Positions 1 through 9,864 of a stretch of 62,118 nucleotides of DNA are shown here, one piece after another. Location: positions 1 to 62,118 of the forward strand of contig NZ_OY730237.1 in NCBI RefSeq assembly GCF_963422545.1, given 5' to 3'. Each line of letters starts with the position of its first letter. Within the stretch, counting starts at the first letter, position 1. Both the position numbers and the translations under genes were made by a program. The notes below the pieces were generated by a model. That model was not told where the DNA came from, searched no databases, and saw nothing but the letters and a program-made list of their open reading frames with translations. This DNA comes from an uncultured Flavobacterium sp. (GTDB lineage Bacteria > Bacteroidota > Bacteroidia > Flavobacteriales > Flavobacteriaceae).

Positions 1-102
1 AGCAAAAAGAGATTGTGTCAGGAAAATCAACAGTATGAAGAAACCTTTATTTAATTTATTTGAATTCATTGTTTTTATTTTATGATAGCTACACTTTAAA
101 CT

Positions 103-1531
103 TTATTTTAAAACTTCTTTTAGAATTTCTGATTTCTTTTCTACCATCAAATCTAAATTCCAGGATTTCTCAATTTCTTCGAGACTTTTTCCTTTGGTTT
201 CAAATAATTTCTTTTTTGCGTATGCAAAAGAAAGAATACAGAAGAAAGAGAAAATAAAAAATGTAGTTGCGATACCAAATCCATCTCGCATCATAGGAAA
301 TAAAAGATTTACAATCCAGTCAGAAACCCACATTGTCATGATACACATCGACAAAGCAGTTCCTCTGATATGTGTTGGGAATATCTCCGTTGAGATTACA
401 AATTTTAATGGTCCAAGAGAGAATGCAAAGAATAAAAGAAACAAAATGATGCTAAATAACATGAACCAGCCTGTTATGTTCATCAAAAAGCAAAAACCTG
501 TTAAAGCCAATGCAAAAAGCAGCGCACAACGAACCAACAATATATAACGGTCTGCGTCCCCAGGTATCGACTTTTGAAATGGCGATAAATGTAAAGAGCA
601 CGTTGGCAGATCCTAATATTACCTGATAAAACAATGCATCGCTGGTCACAATACCTGCTGATTTTAAAATAGTTGGTCCGTAAAAAATAACTCCGTTAAT
701 ACCGCTAAATTGCGACAGCGTCGCAAGTACCATTGCCAGTGTCAATAATTTGCGTAAAGGCAAACGCAATAATTCTTTATAACCTCCGGATTTTTGACCG
801 GCCATTTCTTTAATGGAATCTAACTCTAATTGTCCTGTTTTTTCTCCGTTTATTTTATTAAGAATATTTAAAGCTTCTTCGTTTTTTCCGAATTGCACCA
901 ACCAACGCGGACTTTCAGGAACTATCAGCAATAATAAACAAAACGCTCCCGCCGGAATTACACCAACAATAAACATTCCGCGCCATACATTTTCAACAAA
1001 CAACCAATGCATTAAACCATTACCATCTACCGAATGGGAAGAGGCATACTTTTGAAGGAAAAAATTACTGATATAAGCTGCCAAAACCCCAACAGTTATA
1101 GCAAGCTGATAAAAGACAACTAACTGTCCGCGTTTATGAGAAGGTGCTACTTCTGAGATATAAAGCGGCGAAACATTTGAAGCCACGCCCACGCCCATAC
1201 CGGCAAGAACACGAAATAAAATCAATACCGGATAAGCTTCTGAAAATGCAAAACCTATGGCACTGATTAAAAACAATATAGCTGAGACGAATAATACCTT
1301 TTTCCTTCCAATTTTATCGCTTAGATAACCTGAAAAGCCGACACCAACAATACAGCCTAATAATGCACATGACACAAATAATCCTTCTTGTGCTGACGAT
1401 AATCCGTATTGCAATTTCAATGGTTCGATAATACCGCTCACGACAGCCATATCAAACCCGAATAAAAAACCTCCTAATGCTGCTATAAGTGTTATGAGGG
1501 ATATAAAATAATTTGCGTTTTTTCTTTCCAT
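103..1531 (-). pseudogene. MFS sugar porter, interrupted by a frameshift
   Basis: Inner-membrane major facilitator of the sugar-porter family. The N-terminal frame (from ATG 1531) has the first transmembrane helices, the SDKIGRKK loop after helix 2, PESPRWL at the end of helix 6 and WGRRP after helix 8. The reading frame is then lost near 515-540, and the rest of the protein (remaining helices, the FETKGKSLEEIE tail that corresponds to the family PETKG motif) continues one base out of phase to the stop at 103. Removing one base near the sequence for GSLC-ALLFAL gives one continuous protein of about 475 residues, the normal family length. It is the last gene of the GntR-ROK-isomerase operon, which suggests uptake of mannose or another monosaccharide (inference). 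Either a sequencing error or a recent inactivating insertion. Confidence 0.85.
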
Positions 1532-1615
1532 GATAGTTTTGGTAATTAATAAAGTTTCTTTTTCAGGTATTTTTAAAAGGCAAAATGGTGGTTCATTTAT
1601 TTGTTGCCTTTTAAT

Positions 1616-3398
1616 TTAACACCAGCTTTCTTTTACATATGAAATGACTACAAATGCTTTTTTGTCGCCTTTGTAATTGATTTTGTATTTTGGAACATTT
1701 GCGGGAATCACAAAAGTTTTCAGCATATTTGAATTTTTGAGTGTTTTTGCCTGCGGTTACTTCTGCAATATCTCCTTCAACCAACATACAAATGTGACAT
1801 TGACCAAGGGTTTCGATTTCTATTTCGCCAGTAAATTCATAACGATCAATAGCATAAAAATGCTCTTCGTGAGTGGGTAAACTCATTTTTCTGCCATTCG
1901 GGAATTCATTCGCAACGTTTTGTTTCGAAATAAATTCATTTGCAACTCTATCGCCTTTTCTATCGAAATAGACGTTTTTGAATCCGTGTTCTATATTGAT
2001 AGGACGTGGTTTTCCGTCTAATCCCGGACGAACCCAATCGTACATTTTAAAAGTGAAAATATAGGGCGTACTACTGATTTCCAAAACCATATTATTTTTT
2101 CCTGAAGCATGAATGGTTCCGTTTGGTATCAGAAATAAATCATGCTTTTGAGCTTTGAATTTCTGTACATATTTTACAATGTCAATCTCTTCAGCTTTTT
2201 CCTGAGATTCAAGTAATGCATTTTTAAATTCTTCCGGATTAATGTCGTCCTGGAAACCTAAGTACACTTCAGCATCCTTTTCGCAATCCAGAATATAATA
2301 GGTTTCGTCCTGTGTAAATGATTCTCCGAAATTTTCTTTGATATATTCAGGACGCGGATGACATTGTACGGAAAGGTTTCCTCCGTCGTAAGTATCTAAA
2401 TAATCAAATCGAATTGGAAAATTATTTCCAAAACGGTCAGCGGCTTTTCCTAATACTTTTTTGTTGTCCTGAAACATCAAAAAGTCAAAAGAAACTTCTA
2501 ATAAATGGTTATTTCCTTCCAAAACAATTCCGTTTTCAGGAGTAATTAATTCGAAAGACCAGGCATAATTCACTTCGTCCTGATTCAAATCACTGATATG
2601 ATTTTTCATCCAATCTCCGCCCCAAACTCCGGCTTCAAACCAAGGACGCGCACGCAGCGGACTTTCCAGCATCAAATTCAATGCATTTCTAAAATCACTT
2701 CCCTGCATCCAGGTAATTTCATCTATACGTTGTTCATCGACAATCAAATCAATTTTTGGCAGCAAGCGCTCTTTGTGAGCATTCAAAATTGGCCATTCAA
2801 TAAAATATAATCTTTTATAAATTTGAGCATATATCAAAGTATCGTTACAACCTATATTTTTAGTCGAACCCGCTCTCATTCGGTATTGAATTTCGTTTTT
2901 CGGGACATCGGCATAGATCAATTTTCCTTCCCAATTAGCCAATGAGGCTCCTGTTCCGTAAACAATACAAATATCCGCAGCTGGATCAGGTTGCAGCATA
3001 TTCAATTTTTCAGTATCAAAAAAATCTGAAAGTTCACCCAAATATTTTTTTCCAAAAACCGGATCGTTGCCGTTTAAATTTGGTTCAATCATTTCGGCAA
3101 TTTCTTGAGGCGATTTCAAACAAGAATCAATATCATACCAAAGCACATTCAGCTTTTTTTCAGTCAAAACCAAATTCAAATGATCTCTGAAATTTTCCCA
3201 AAGAACACCGCCAAATCCATCAATAATTACCGTTTTTTGTTTAGCAATAGCATTTCCTAAAGCTTTGAATCCAACAAAAATTTCTGAATTGGTCTTAAAA
3301 GAAGGAAAAACATTGTATTCTGCATTGTTCTTTACAATTTCATTTATTGGTAATAAAGGTTGTGTGGTTTTTCTTTTAGATTGAATTGCCTTTTCCAT
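1616..3398 (-). CDS. Mannose-6-phosphate isomerase, class I, two-domain form
   Basis: Cytoplasmic enzyme interconverting mannose-6-phosphate and fructose-6-phosphate. The N-terminal third, starting PLLPINEIVKNN, contains a nucleotide-kinase-like region around VIIDGFGG, seen in long Bacteroidota isomerases of about 590 residues. The C-terminal half is the cupin isomerase with SVQCHPRPEYIKENFG and LIPNGTIHASG, which carry the expected metal ligands. I place the start at ATG 3398 because residues before it belong to the C-terminus of the upstream ROK kinase. The last 25 or so residues of the open frame (ending 1611) are basic and atypical. Skipping one A near 1715 gives a tail ETFVIPANVPKYK and a stop at 1616, so a +1 frameshift is likely. 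It lies between the ROK kinase and the MFS porter and completes mannose entry into glycolysis. Confidence 0.85.
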
Positions 3399-3405
3399 TT
3401 GTATT

Positions 3406-4282
3406 TTATTTTTCTTATCTGCAATAATTGTTGCTCCTCTTAGAATACTTAGTTCGGCATCATCACAGAAAATAATATTTACTTTTATTTTTAATCTTTT
3501 TAATGTTTCTTCCAAAGCTGGCATAAATAAGGTCTGGCTTTTGAAATATTCCCGCCAATTACGAGTTCTTCACATCCGAATTTTTCAAACCAAGGAAAAA
3601 GAAATTTTCCCATATTGCTTCCAAAATTGGCAAAAACTGCTTTCGAAACGGCTGTGTTTAAATTTGCAATTGCTTTGACTGATTTGATACTTTCACCCGA
3701 AAGACGTTTATATTCTGCCAAAAGCCATCGGATAGAGAAACATTCATCTGCAATTGTTTCTAAAAAAGGCTGATTGTAAAAAACGCCGGTTTTCGGAATA
3801 TCCAAATGGCTTTTAACCAGATCTCCATCTACCATAAATGCCGATCCGAATCCGGTTCCCAAAGTCAGGAAAACAGTTCTCTTGCTATTTAATTTGTGAC
3901 GGAAATAAGCGCCTTCGGCAAAACAATCTGCATCATTGGCAAAAACAAAAGGAACAGTTGTCAAACCTGTGAAATTTTTCAGTGCTTGCTGCATGTGAAT
4001 GCCAAAAGTGGTTTCAAATTTCCCTCCAACTCCTTTTATTTCACTCACACCTTTGTCGTAATTGAAAGGTCCCGGAAAAGCAATTCCAACCGCATCAATA
4101 GTTTCTCCTTCGTTCAAAATTTCGTTGATAGAATTCCCAATCGCCGAAATAATAGCCGTTGGTTTTTCATTAGAATTGATTTCCATTCTCGTTAATCTCT
4201 GCGGTTGTTTGTCTACAACATTGTTTTCGATAACGCTTACTGTAACATGACTTCCCCCAACATCAATTCCTATTTTCTTCAT
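3406..4282 (-). CDS. ROK-family sugar kinase (probable mannokinase), frameshifted near 3' end
   Basis: Cytoplasmic ATP-dependent hexose kinase. The N-terminus has the phosphate-binding DVGGSH motif, AFPGPFNY in the middle, FANDADC with the catalytic Asp, and LTLGTGFGSAF. The zinc motif CxCGxxGC of many ROK proteins is absent, as in the second ROK gene of this window. The open frame stops at 3500 after GGNISKARPYL, but the expected ending (MPALEETLKRL...ILRGATII) continues in the -1 frame, so one base seems to be missing near 3520. In that frame no stop separates it from the isomerase; one extra A in the A-rich stretch near 3410 would create a TAA. It starts 6 bases after the GntR gene. Position next to mannose-6-phosphate isomerase suggests mannose as substrate (inference). 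Confidence 0.8.
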
Positions 4283-4288
4283 TTCTTT

Positions 4289-5041
4289 TTAAATCGAGCG
4301 TTTTATTTCTATTGTATAAGTAAACCAGTCGTTTCGATAATAACAAATGTTGTACTCGATTGGTTTTCTGGCTGTGTCAAGAACTGTTCTTTTTCTTTCC
4401 AGAACGGGCTGGTCTTTTTCAATTTTAAGAATACTGGCAATTCGTTTACTGGCAGCAATAGCTTTGAGTTCTTCCTGCGAATACACAGGAACAACATTGT
4501 ATTTATTACCTAGAATTTCATACAAAGGAGCTTCGAAATTTTCATCAATTGAAAGTCCTATACGTGGATGAAAATAGGATTCGAAATACACCATCGGGCT
4601 ATCATCGATACTTCGGGTACGTTGCAAAAGCAGGACTTCATCTCCTTCATTAATTTGCAAATGTTTGGCTACTTTAGCACTTGCCTGAACGATTTCTACA
4701 TTCAGAGAAAGATTTTTAAACTCCAATCCCATATCCTCCATCTCATGAGTAAAACTCATCCAATTACTTAAATTGGTCGTAATTCGACTTTGAGAAACCC
4801 GGGTTCCGGAACCTTTCTTTCGCACTAATAATTTTTCATTTACCAAAATAGCAATCGCCTGACGAAGTGTGTTACGGGAAATCCCCCAACGCTTGGCCAA
4901 ATCAACTTCTTTTGGAAATAACTCTCCGCTTTTAAAATCGGGATGTTTAATTAGTTCACGCAACAATTCCTCCACTTGTTTGTGCAACGGAATTTTACTA
5001 TCGTGATCCAATAACGGTATTTTGTTCATATGTTCATACAT
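4289..5041 (-). CDS. GntR-family (HutC/UTRA) transcriptional regulator
   Basis: DNA-binding repressor or activator controlled by a sugar or sugar phosphate. Residues following the start contain the winged-helix signature IPLHKQVEELLRELI and WGISRNTLRQAI, followed by a UTRA effector domain with YFESYFHPRIG and ending in RNDWFTYTIEI. An in-frame TTG exists at 5074, but ATG 5041 (MYEHMNKIP) or ATG 5029 (MNKIPLL) is more likely. Both lie within a perfect palindrome (5027-5044), so the protein may repress its own gene. It heads the mannose operon with the ROK kinase 6 bases downstream, so a mannose-related effector is the best guess. Confidence 0.9.
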   Translation of the reverse strand: MYEHMNKIPLLDHDSKIPLHKQVEELLRELIKHPDFKSGELFPKEVDLAKRWGISRNTLRQAIAILVNEKLLVRKKGSGTRVSQSRITTNLSNWMSFTHEMEDMGLEFKNLSLNVEIVQASAKVAKHLQINEGDEVLLLQRTRSIDDSPMVYFESYFHPRIGLSIDENFEAPLYEILGNKYNVVPVYSQEELKAIAASKRIASILKIEKDQPVLERKRTVLDTARKPIEYNICYYRNDWFTYTIEIKRSI

Positions 5042-5044
5042 ATG
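5027..5044. promoter_or_regulatory. Perfect palindrome over the GntR start, candidate GntR operator
   Basis: CATATGTTCATACATATG is a perfect inverted repeat: 7-bp arms CATATGT/ACATATG around TCAT. It covers both candidate start codons of the GntR gene. Minus-strand matches to the Bacteroidota -7 element TAnnTTTG lie just upstream at 5046-5053 and 5072-5079, so a protein bound here would block transcription start or early elongation. Autoregulation is inferred, not shown. Confidence 0.5.
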
Positions 5045-5136
5045 ACAAATGTAATAGTTTTTATTTAGGAACAAAATTATTTCTTAAAAAATGTAACATA
5101 CTGATTACTAAACTTTTTTACTAAATAATTTTTACT

Positions 5137-5152
5137 ACTAAAACGTTATAGC
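5137..5152. promoter_or_regulatory. Candidate LacI-type operator between the GntR and PNGase operons
   Basis: ACTAAAACGTTATAGC differs at two positions from the palindrome ACTAAAACGTTTTAGT deduced from the intergenic regions of this island. Two further ACTAAA half-sites lie at 5106-5125. It is about 270 bases before the PNGase start and about 100 before the GntR start, so it could act on either. Confidence 0.5.
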
Positions 5153-5289
5153 AAATTATCTGATTATCAATGAATGAACCTAAAATAGATATTTTTCTCA
5201 GTAAAATATTTTAGTATGTTCCTATTACAATCGAAAAATATCTATTACCTTACCACTTTATATGGTTTTCAAATTCACAGTTATTTATC

Positions 5290-5297
5290 TATATTTG
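5290..5297 (+). promoter_or_regulatory. Candidate -7 element for the PNGase operon
   Basis: TATATTTG fits the Bacteroidota sigma-ABfrA -7 consensus TAnnTTTG. It would give a 5' leader of about 100 bases before ATG 5408. The -33 region is only weakly matched, so this is a tentative call. Confidence 0.4.
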
Positions 5298-5407
5298 TTT
5301 TTTACAAAATCGATTTAGTAAATTGATTCCATAACTTTAAACTTTTCATAACTAACCTTTTCAGTCCTCCCTAAATTATTAAGAAGGCTGATAAACAAAA
5401 CCACAAC

Positions 5408-7081
5408 ATGAAAAAAACTTTATTTACATTCTTTGCCTTTTGTATAATCTCTTTGTCTTTTGCACAAAAAACAACTACGGCAATTAAAGTTACTTATCAA
5501 AGATCTTCTAACGGAAAACTGATCGAGAACCAGGATCCGTTGTTTTTATATGCTTCTAAAGACTTGAGTTTAATAACTACGGATAAAATCATGCAACAAA
5601 AAGCAGATTTTCCGTTTGAGCAGACTTTTGTAGAATTTAATACCAAGACTATTTCACAATTAGCGCAGCTTGGGGCAAATAAATCAATTCTCAATCACGA
5701 CAGTGAAGCTTTGGAAAAACAGAAATTTGAATTTACTAATGAAACCAAGAAAATTCTAAATTTCACTTGCAAAAAAGCAACGACTTCGGTGAATTCCAAT
5801 AAAATAGAAATTTGGTACACTAACGAATTAGGATTAAAAGGTGGACCAGGTATTCTGGGGCAAAATTTAGGTTTGGTTCTGGAAACTATCCGTAACGGAA
5901 ACACCGCTTTTACAGCTACAAAAATTGAGAAATTAAAAGCTGTACCTGAAATTTTAACAATACCAACAGTTCAGGCGGTTGATCAATTGACTTATAAAGA
6001 TCTCTTATGGAAAAGCCGTTTTACAAATATTTCTGTTTTTAATAAAGAACAAATTCATTTTGTGAACGATGCAAAATCAAATGACAGCATTTTCAGATTT
6101 GCGAGCGGTACTGTTATTGTTCGAAAAGTAAAATTTCCTGAAATAAAAAAAGGAAGCGCCATTTTTGTAAATGTAACGCAACAATCAAATGGTGATGCTT
6201 ACGACAGAACTGGTTCGGTTTTTATGATTCCAACTGATAAAAAGACTTCTTTTCTTGACGGATTAAAAAATGGAGTTCAAAAATTACCTGTTTATGAAAA
6301 CGGAAACGGTAAAAAATATCAAGGTGTTACAGCAACTGAGGAATACACTCCTTTGTTAGAACTTATGCGCTTTTTCACTCCTTTTGGCGTGAAGCATTTC
6401 AACTATTTACAACTAAAAAACAAGGTTTGGCAGGATAGTGTTTTCTACCGTCAGGACATTTCATTATTACAACCTAAATTAAGCAATCAGGAAGTATATA
6501 TAGGTATGTTTATTGGGAATTATGATGCTGGCGGACACAAAGCGAGTTTGAATATTTCGATTCACGAAGGCGAAGATAACAACGAAAAAGGCGATTTTAT
6601 TTTACCTCTTTTCAATACCTTGAATGTTATGGAAATGGCGGGACAAGATTATGCAACAATGTTTGATAACGAAAAAGGTCTGGAAATGACTTTTGAAGTA
6701 CCTCAGGGATACAAAAATTTTAAACTGAGTTATACCACAACCGGGCACGGAGGCTGGGAAAATGGTGATGAATTTTTACAGAAAAAGAACACTATTTTTA
6801 TTGATGGAAAAGAAGTTTTTGGATTTACTCCCTGGCGCACTGATTGCGGCTCATACCGATTGAGTAATCCTGCTTCGGGGAATTTTGGTAACGGATTATC
6901 ATCGTCAGATTTAAGCCGTTCTAACTGGTGTCCGGGAACAACTACAAATCCAAATCTAATTGATTTAGGAAAACTTTCACCGGGAAAACATACAATTCGT
7001 GTTTCAATTCCGATGGGAAAACCTGAAGGAACCAGCAGCAGCGCCTGGAATGTTTCCGGTTTCCTGATTGGAGAAAGGTAA
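5408..7081 (+). CDS. PNGase F-like peptide-N-glycosidase with GLPGLI-like N-terminal domain
   Basis: Secreted amidase predicted to cleave the bond between Asn and the first GlcNAc, releasing whole N-glycans. Signal peptide ends at SFAQ. Residues about 23-185 resemble the GLPGLI family (NFTCKKA, IEIWYTNEL, GGPGILGQNLGLVLE). The C-terminal half matches the two PNGase F beta-sandwich domains: TTTGHGGW parallels ISGWGHA of Elizabethkingia PNGase F, and NWCPGTTTNPNLIDLG parallels its WCPGMAVPTRIDV. At 557 residues it is far longer than PNGase F (about 314 mature) and similar in plan to PNGase F-II, which has an extra N-terminal bowl-like domain and is reported to accept core alpha-1,3-fucosylated glycans (family knowledge). 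First gene of an operon with a fucosidase and an aminopeptidase. Confidence 0.88.
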   Translation: MKKTLFTFFAFCIISLSFAQKTTTAIKVTYQRSSNGKLIENQDPLFLYASKDLSLITTDKIMQQKADFPFEQTFVEFNTKTISQLAQLGANKSILNHDSEALEKQKFEFTNETKKILNFTCKKATTSVNSNKIEIWYTNELGLKGGPGILGQNLGLVLETIRNGNTAFTATKIEKLKAVPEILTIPTVQAVDQLTYKDLLWKSRFTNISVFNKEQIHFVNDAKSNDSIFRFASGTVIVRKVKFPEIKKGSAIFVNVTQQSNGDAYDRTGSVFMIPTDKKTSFLDGLKNGVQKLPVYENGNGKKYQGVTATEEYTPLLELMRFFTPFGVKHFNYLQLKNKVWQDSVFYRQDISLLQPKLSNQEVYIGMFIGNYDAGGHKASLNISIHEGEDNNEKGDFILPLFNTLNVMEMAGQDYATMFDNEKGLEMTFEVPQGYKNFKLSYTTTGHGGWENGDEFLQKKNTIFIDGKEVFGFTPWRTDCGSYRLSNPASGNFGNGLSSSDLSRSNWCPGTTTNPNLIDLGKLSPGKHTIRVSIPMGKPEGTSSSAWNVSGFLIGER

Positions 7082-7189
7082 TTGATAGTTAAATTTAGAT
7101 AATATCGACTTATTCACTAAACGGAAGTCTTTATATCTTTAGTTTTTACTATTAAAACTTTACTATCAAACCACTTAACCTTAAAAAAC

Positions 7190-8521
7190 ATGAAAAAAAT
7201 CACTCTTTGTTTTCTGTTCCTCTTTATGAGCTGCACAGCAATAATGGCTCAAACCTACACTCCTACTGAGGGAAATTTGAAACACCGAAAAGAATTTCAA
7301 GACGATAAATTTGGAATGTTCATTCACTTCGGGCCTTATAGCGTTCTGGGAAATGGTGAATGGGTTATGAATAATCAAAATATCAGGGTAACCGAGTATG
7401 GAAGATTAATTAATGTTTTTAACCCGCAAGATTTTGATGCAAAAAAATGGGTTGGAATTGCGAAAGTGGCCGGAATGAAATACATCACTTTTACCACGCG
7501 CCACCACGATGGTTTTAGCAATTTTGACACTAAATTATCTGATTGGAAAATTACAAATACTCATTTTAAAAGAGATTTACTAAAAGAATTGGCAGACGAA
7601 TGTCACAAAGAAGGAATCAAATTATTCTGTTATTATTCACTTTTAGACTGGACAAGATCTGATTACCAATATGAAACAGGAAAAACAGGAAAAGGAACTG
7701 GCAGAACTCAAAAAAGTGATTGGGAAAGTTACATTCGTTTTATGAAAGGACAATTAACAGAATTACTGACCAATTACGGAGAAATTGGAGGAATCTGGTT
7801 TGACGGACATTGGGATCAATTGGATAATGATACTGATAAAACATTGACCTCAAAAGTAAATTGGCATTATGATGAAATTTACAAGTTGATTCACTCACTT
7901 CAACCCAACTGTTTGATTTCAAATAATCATCATCTGACACCTATTCAGGGAGAAGATTTTCAGGCATTTGAAAAAGATTTACCTGGTGGAAATTCTACTG
8001 GATTTGGAGGTCAATCTGTTTCTCAATTGCCTTTGGAAACCTGTGAAACGATGAACAATTCATGGGGCTTCAGTATCACTGACAAAAAATACAAATCAAC
8101 TAAAGAGTTATTGCATTACATGATAAATGCAGCCAGTTTAAATGCTAATTTCCTTTTGAATGTTGGACCAATGGCAGACGGAACAATCCAACCGGAATTT
8201 GTTCAAACTTTGAAAGAAATGGGAGTTTGGATGGATAAAAATGGAAGTAGCATTTACGGAACAAGAGGTAACGTAATGAATCAGCAAGATTGGGGCGTAT
8301 TTACAGCCAAAGATAAAACTTGGTTTGCACACATTATCAACACTCCTAAACAGGCTGAGTATATTTTTATCCCTGAGATGAAACAAAAAATTAAAAAATG
8401 TTATTTAATGGACAGTAAAAAAGAACTGAAATTTAAACAACAACCCGAAGGTACTTTTGTGTATTTGAATGGTGCCAAAATCGATGCGATTGATACCATA
8501 ATCGAAATGCAAATACAATAA
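7190..8521 (+). CDS. GH29 alpha-L-fucosidase (first of five)
   Basis: Secreted or periplasmic exo-fucosidase. Signal peptide ends at IMAQ. The catalytic barrel shows KFGMFIHFGPYSVLGNGEW, the fucose-contacting TTRHHDGFSNFD, YYSLLDW and GGIWFDGHWD with the likely nucleophile Asp205. The WGFS...YKSTKELL...NLLLN-type end of the barrel is present as NANFLLNVGP. A short C-terminal beta domain follows; the 443-residue length is normal for a minimal GH29. It sits 108 bases after the PNGase gene, so it probably removes fucose from released or still attached N-glycans. Linkage (core alpha-1,3, alpha-1,6 or antenna) cannot be read from sequence. Confidence 0.92.
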   Translation: MKKITLCFLFLFMSCTAIMAQTYTPTEGNLKHRKEFQDDKFGMFIHFGPYSVLGNGEWVMNNQNIRVTEYGRLINVFNPQDFDAKKWVGIAKVAGMKYITFTTRHHDGFSNFDTKLSDWKITNTHFKRDLLKELADECHKEGIKLFCYYSLLDWTRSDYQYETGKTGKGTGRTQKSDWESYIRFMKGQLTELLTNYGEIGGIWFDGHWDQLDNDTDKTLTSKVNWHYDEIYKLIHSLQPNCLISNNHHLTPIQGEDFQAFEKDLPGGNSTGFGGQSVSQLPLETCETMNNSWGFSITDKKYKSTKELLHYMINAASLNANFLLNVGPMADGTIQPEFVQTLKEMGVWMDKNGSSIYGTRGNVMNQQDWGVFTAKDKTWFAHIINTPKQAEYIFIPEMKQKIKKCYLMDSKKELKFKQQPEGTFVYLNGAKIDAIDTIIEMQIQ

Positions 8522-8594
8522 TTCTATAAGCTCATAAGATCATTGAATTTTATGGGCTTATTTTCAATATCATAAAAAATTAATTACTACAAAC

Positions 8595-9563
8595 ATGTTT
8601 AAAAAAGTTATTCTCTTTTCTGCAGTTGCTTTTATAGCAGCCGAAAATATAACTGCACAATCAACATTTTCTGCTAAAAAGTTCCTTAAGCACGACACTT
8701 ATTTAGCTTCAGATAAGCTAGAAGGCCGTCTTGCGGGAACAAAAGGCAACAACGAAGCTGCGGCTTACATTAAAAAGTATTTTAAAAAATTTGGATTAAA
8801 AGAATTCAATAATGGTTATTATCAGCCTTTCAAAATATTCATGAAACCTGATATTAATAAAATAAAATCAGATAGTGTATCAACGCAAAATGTTGTTGGA
8901 TATCTTGAAGGTTCTGATGAAAATTTAAAGAAAGAATTCATCATAATTGGAGCACATTATGACCATTGGGGATGGGGCGGAAAAGGTTCCGGCAGCAAGA
9001 AAAAAGACACCATTGCCATTCATAACGGAGCCGATGATAATGCTTCGGGGGTTTCGGCTCTTTTGTCTATTTTGGAAGAATTTCATCATAATAAAATTGC
9101 TCCTAAAAGAAGTATTATTTTCATTTCTTTCAGCGGTGAAGAAGAAGGTTTATTGGGTTCAAAATACTTTGTTAGCCACCTGCCTGTAGATAAAAATGCT
9201 GTTAAAGTAATGATCAATATGGATATGGTAGGTCGATTGAACGATAAAAAAGAACTTTATATGGGCGGTGCAGGTACTTTTCCTAACGGAGTTGAACTGA
9301 TGAAAAAATTAGGTGAAGGCAGCGGACTGAATCCAGTTGTTTTTGCTGGCGATGTTGGCGGTTCTGATCACGTTACGTTTTACAAAAACGACATTTCAGT
9401 TATAGGATTACACACTGGCGGACATCCTCAATACCATACACCAGAAGATGATACTGCTTTGATTAACAGCGAAGGTGGTATTTTGGTCTCGAAATATATC
9501 TATAACGCTTTAGTTTCGATTGCTAATTATGAACAGCCTTTGACTTTTATCAAGCAAAACTAG
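8595..9563 (+). CDS. M28-family zinc aminopeptidase, secreted
   Basis: Exported metallopeptidase that removes N-terminal amino acids. Signal peptide ends near TAQ (residue 22). The two-zinc ligand set of M28 is visible: GAHYDHW (His), HNGADDNASG (Asp), SGEEEGLLGS (catalytic Glu and ligand Glu), INMDMVGR (Asp) and HPQYHTPEDD (His). The length of 322 residues fits a catalytic domain without a PA insert. As third gene of the PNGase operon, it may trim glycopeptides so that PNGase or glycosylasparaginase can act on short substrates (inference). Confidence 0.9.
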   Translation: MFKKVILFSAVAFIAAENITAQSTFSAKKFLKHDTYLASDKLEGRLAGTKGNNEAAAYIKKYFKKFGLKEFNNGYYQPFKIFMKPDINKIKSDSVSTQNVVGYLEGSDENLKKEFIIIGAHYDHWGWGGKGSGSKKKDTIAIHNGADDNASGVSALLSILEEFHHNKIAPKRSIIFISFSGEEEGLLGSKYFVSHLPVDKNAVKVMINMDMVGRLNDKKELYMGGAGTFPNGVELMKKLGEGSGLNPVVFAGDVGGSDHVTFYKNDISVIGLHTGGHPQYHTPEDDTALINSEGGILVSKYIYNALVSIANYEQPLTFIKQN

Positions 9564-9644
9564 AATTTTTCAAGATTGTCTCTAATAGCTTTTAGAGTAA
9601 TTATTACAAGAAACTAAAGAAAGTTATCTTTTAAAATAAAAATT

Positions 9645-9688
9645 GGCGGACTGCAGTAAATTTAACTGCATGTTCGCCGATTTTTTTG
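9645..9688 (+). terminator. Rho-independent terminator after the M28 gene
   Basis: An inverted repeat with arms TTGGCG..ACTGCAGT and ACTGCA..CGCCGA around AAATTTA is followed by a run of seven T on the plus strand, 80 bases after the M28 stop. It closes the PNGase-fucosidase-peptidase operon. Confidence 0.7.
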
Positions 9689-9800
9689 TACTACATAGCA
9701 AATAGCTAACCTTTTATTGAATCGCTATCTGGATGATTTTCGCATGCCGTCAATTTCTATTTTTACTATTACTTGATCGCAATACATTTATAATGAAAAA

Positions 9801-9830
9801 CCCCAGATTCAGAATATCCTGAATCCGGGG
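9801..9830 (-). terminator. Terminator of the SusC-SusD operon
   Basis: CCCCAGATTCAG and CTGAATCCGGGG pair with one mismatch around AATATC. On the minus strand it is followed by five T. It lies 35 bases beyond the SusD stop. Confidence 0.75.
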
Positions 9831-9864
9831 TTTACCAATTACTAACAAAATATTAAAAATGAGA

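Noticed and set aside
452..540. Two overlapping short transporter genes instead of one broken gene
   Set aside because: Each half lacks essential helices, and together they make one normal-length sugar porter once a single base is removed.
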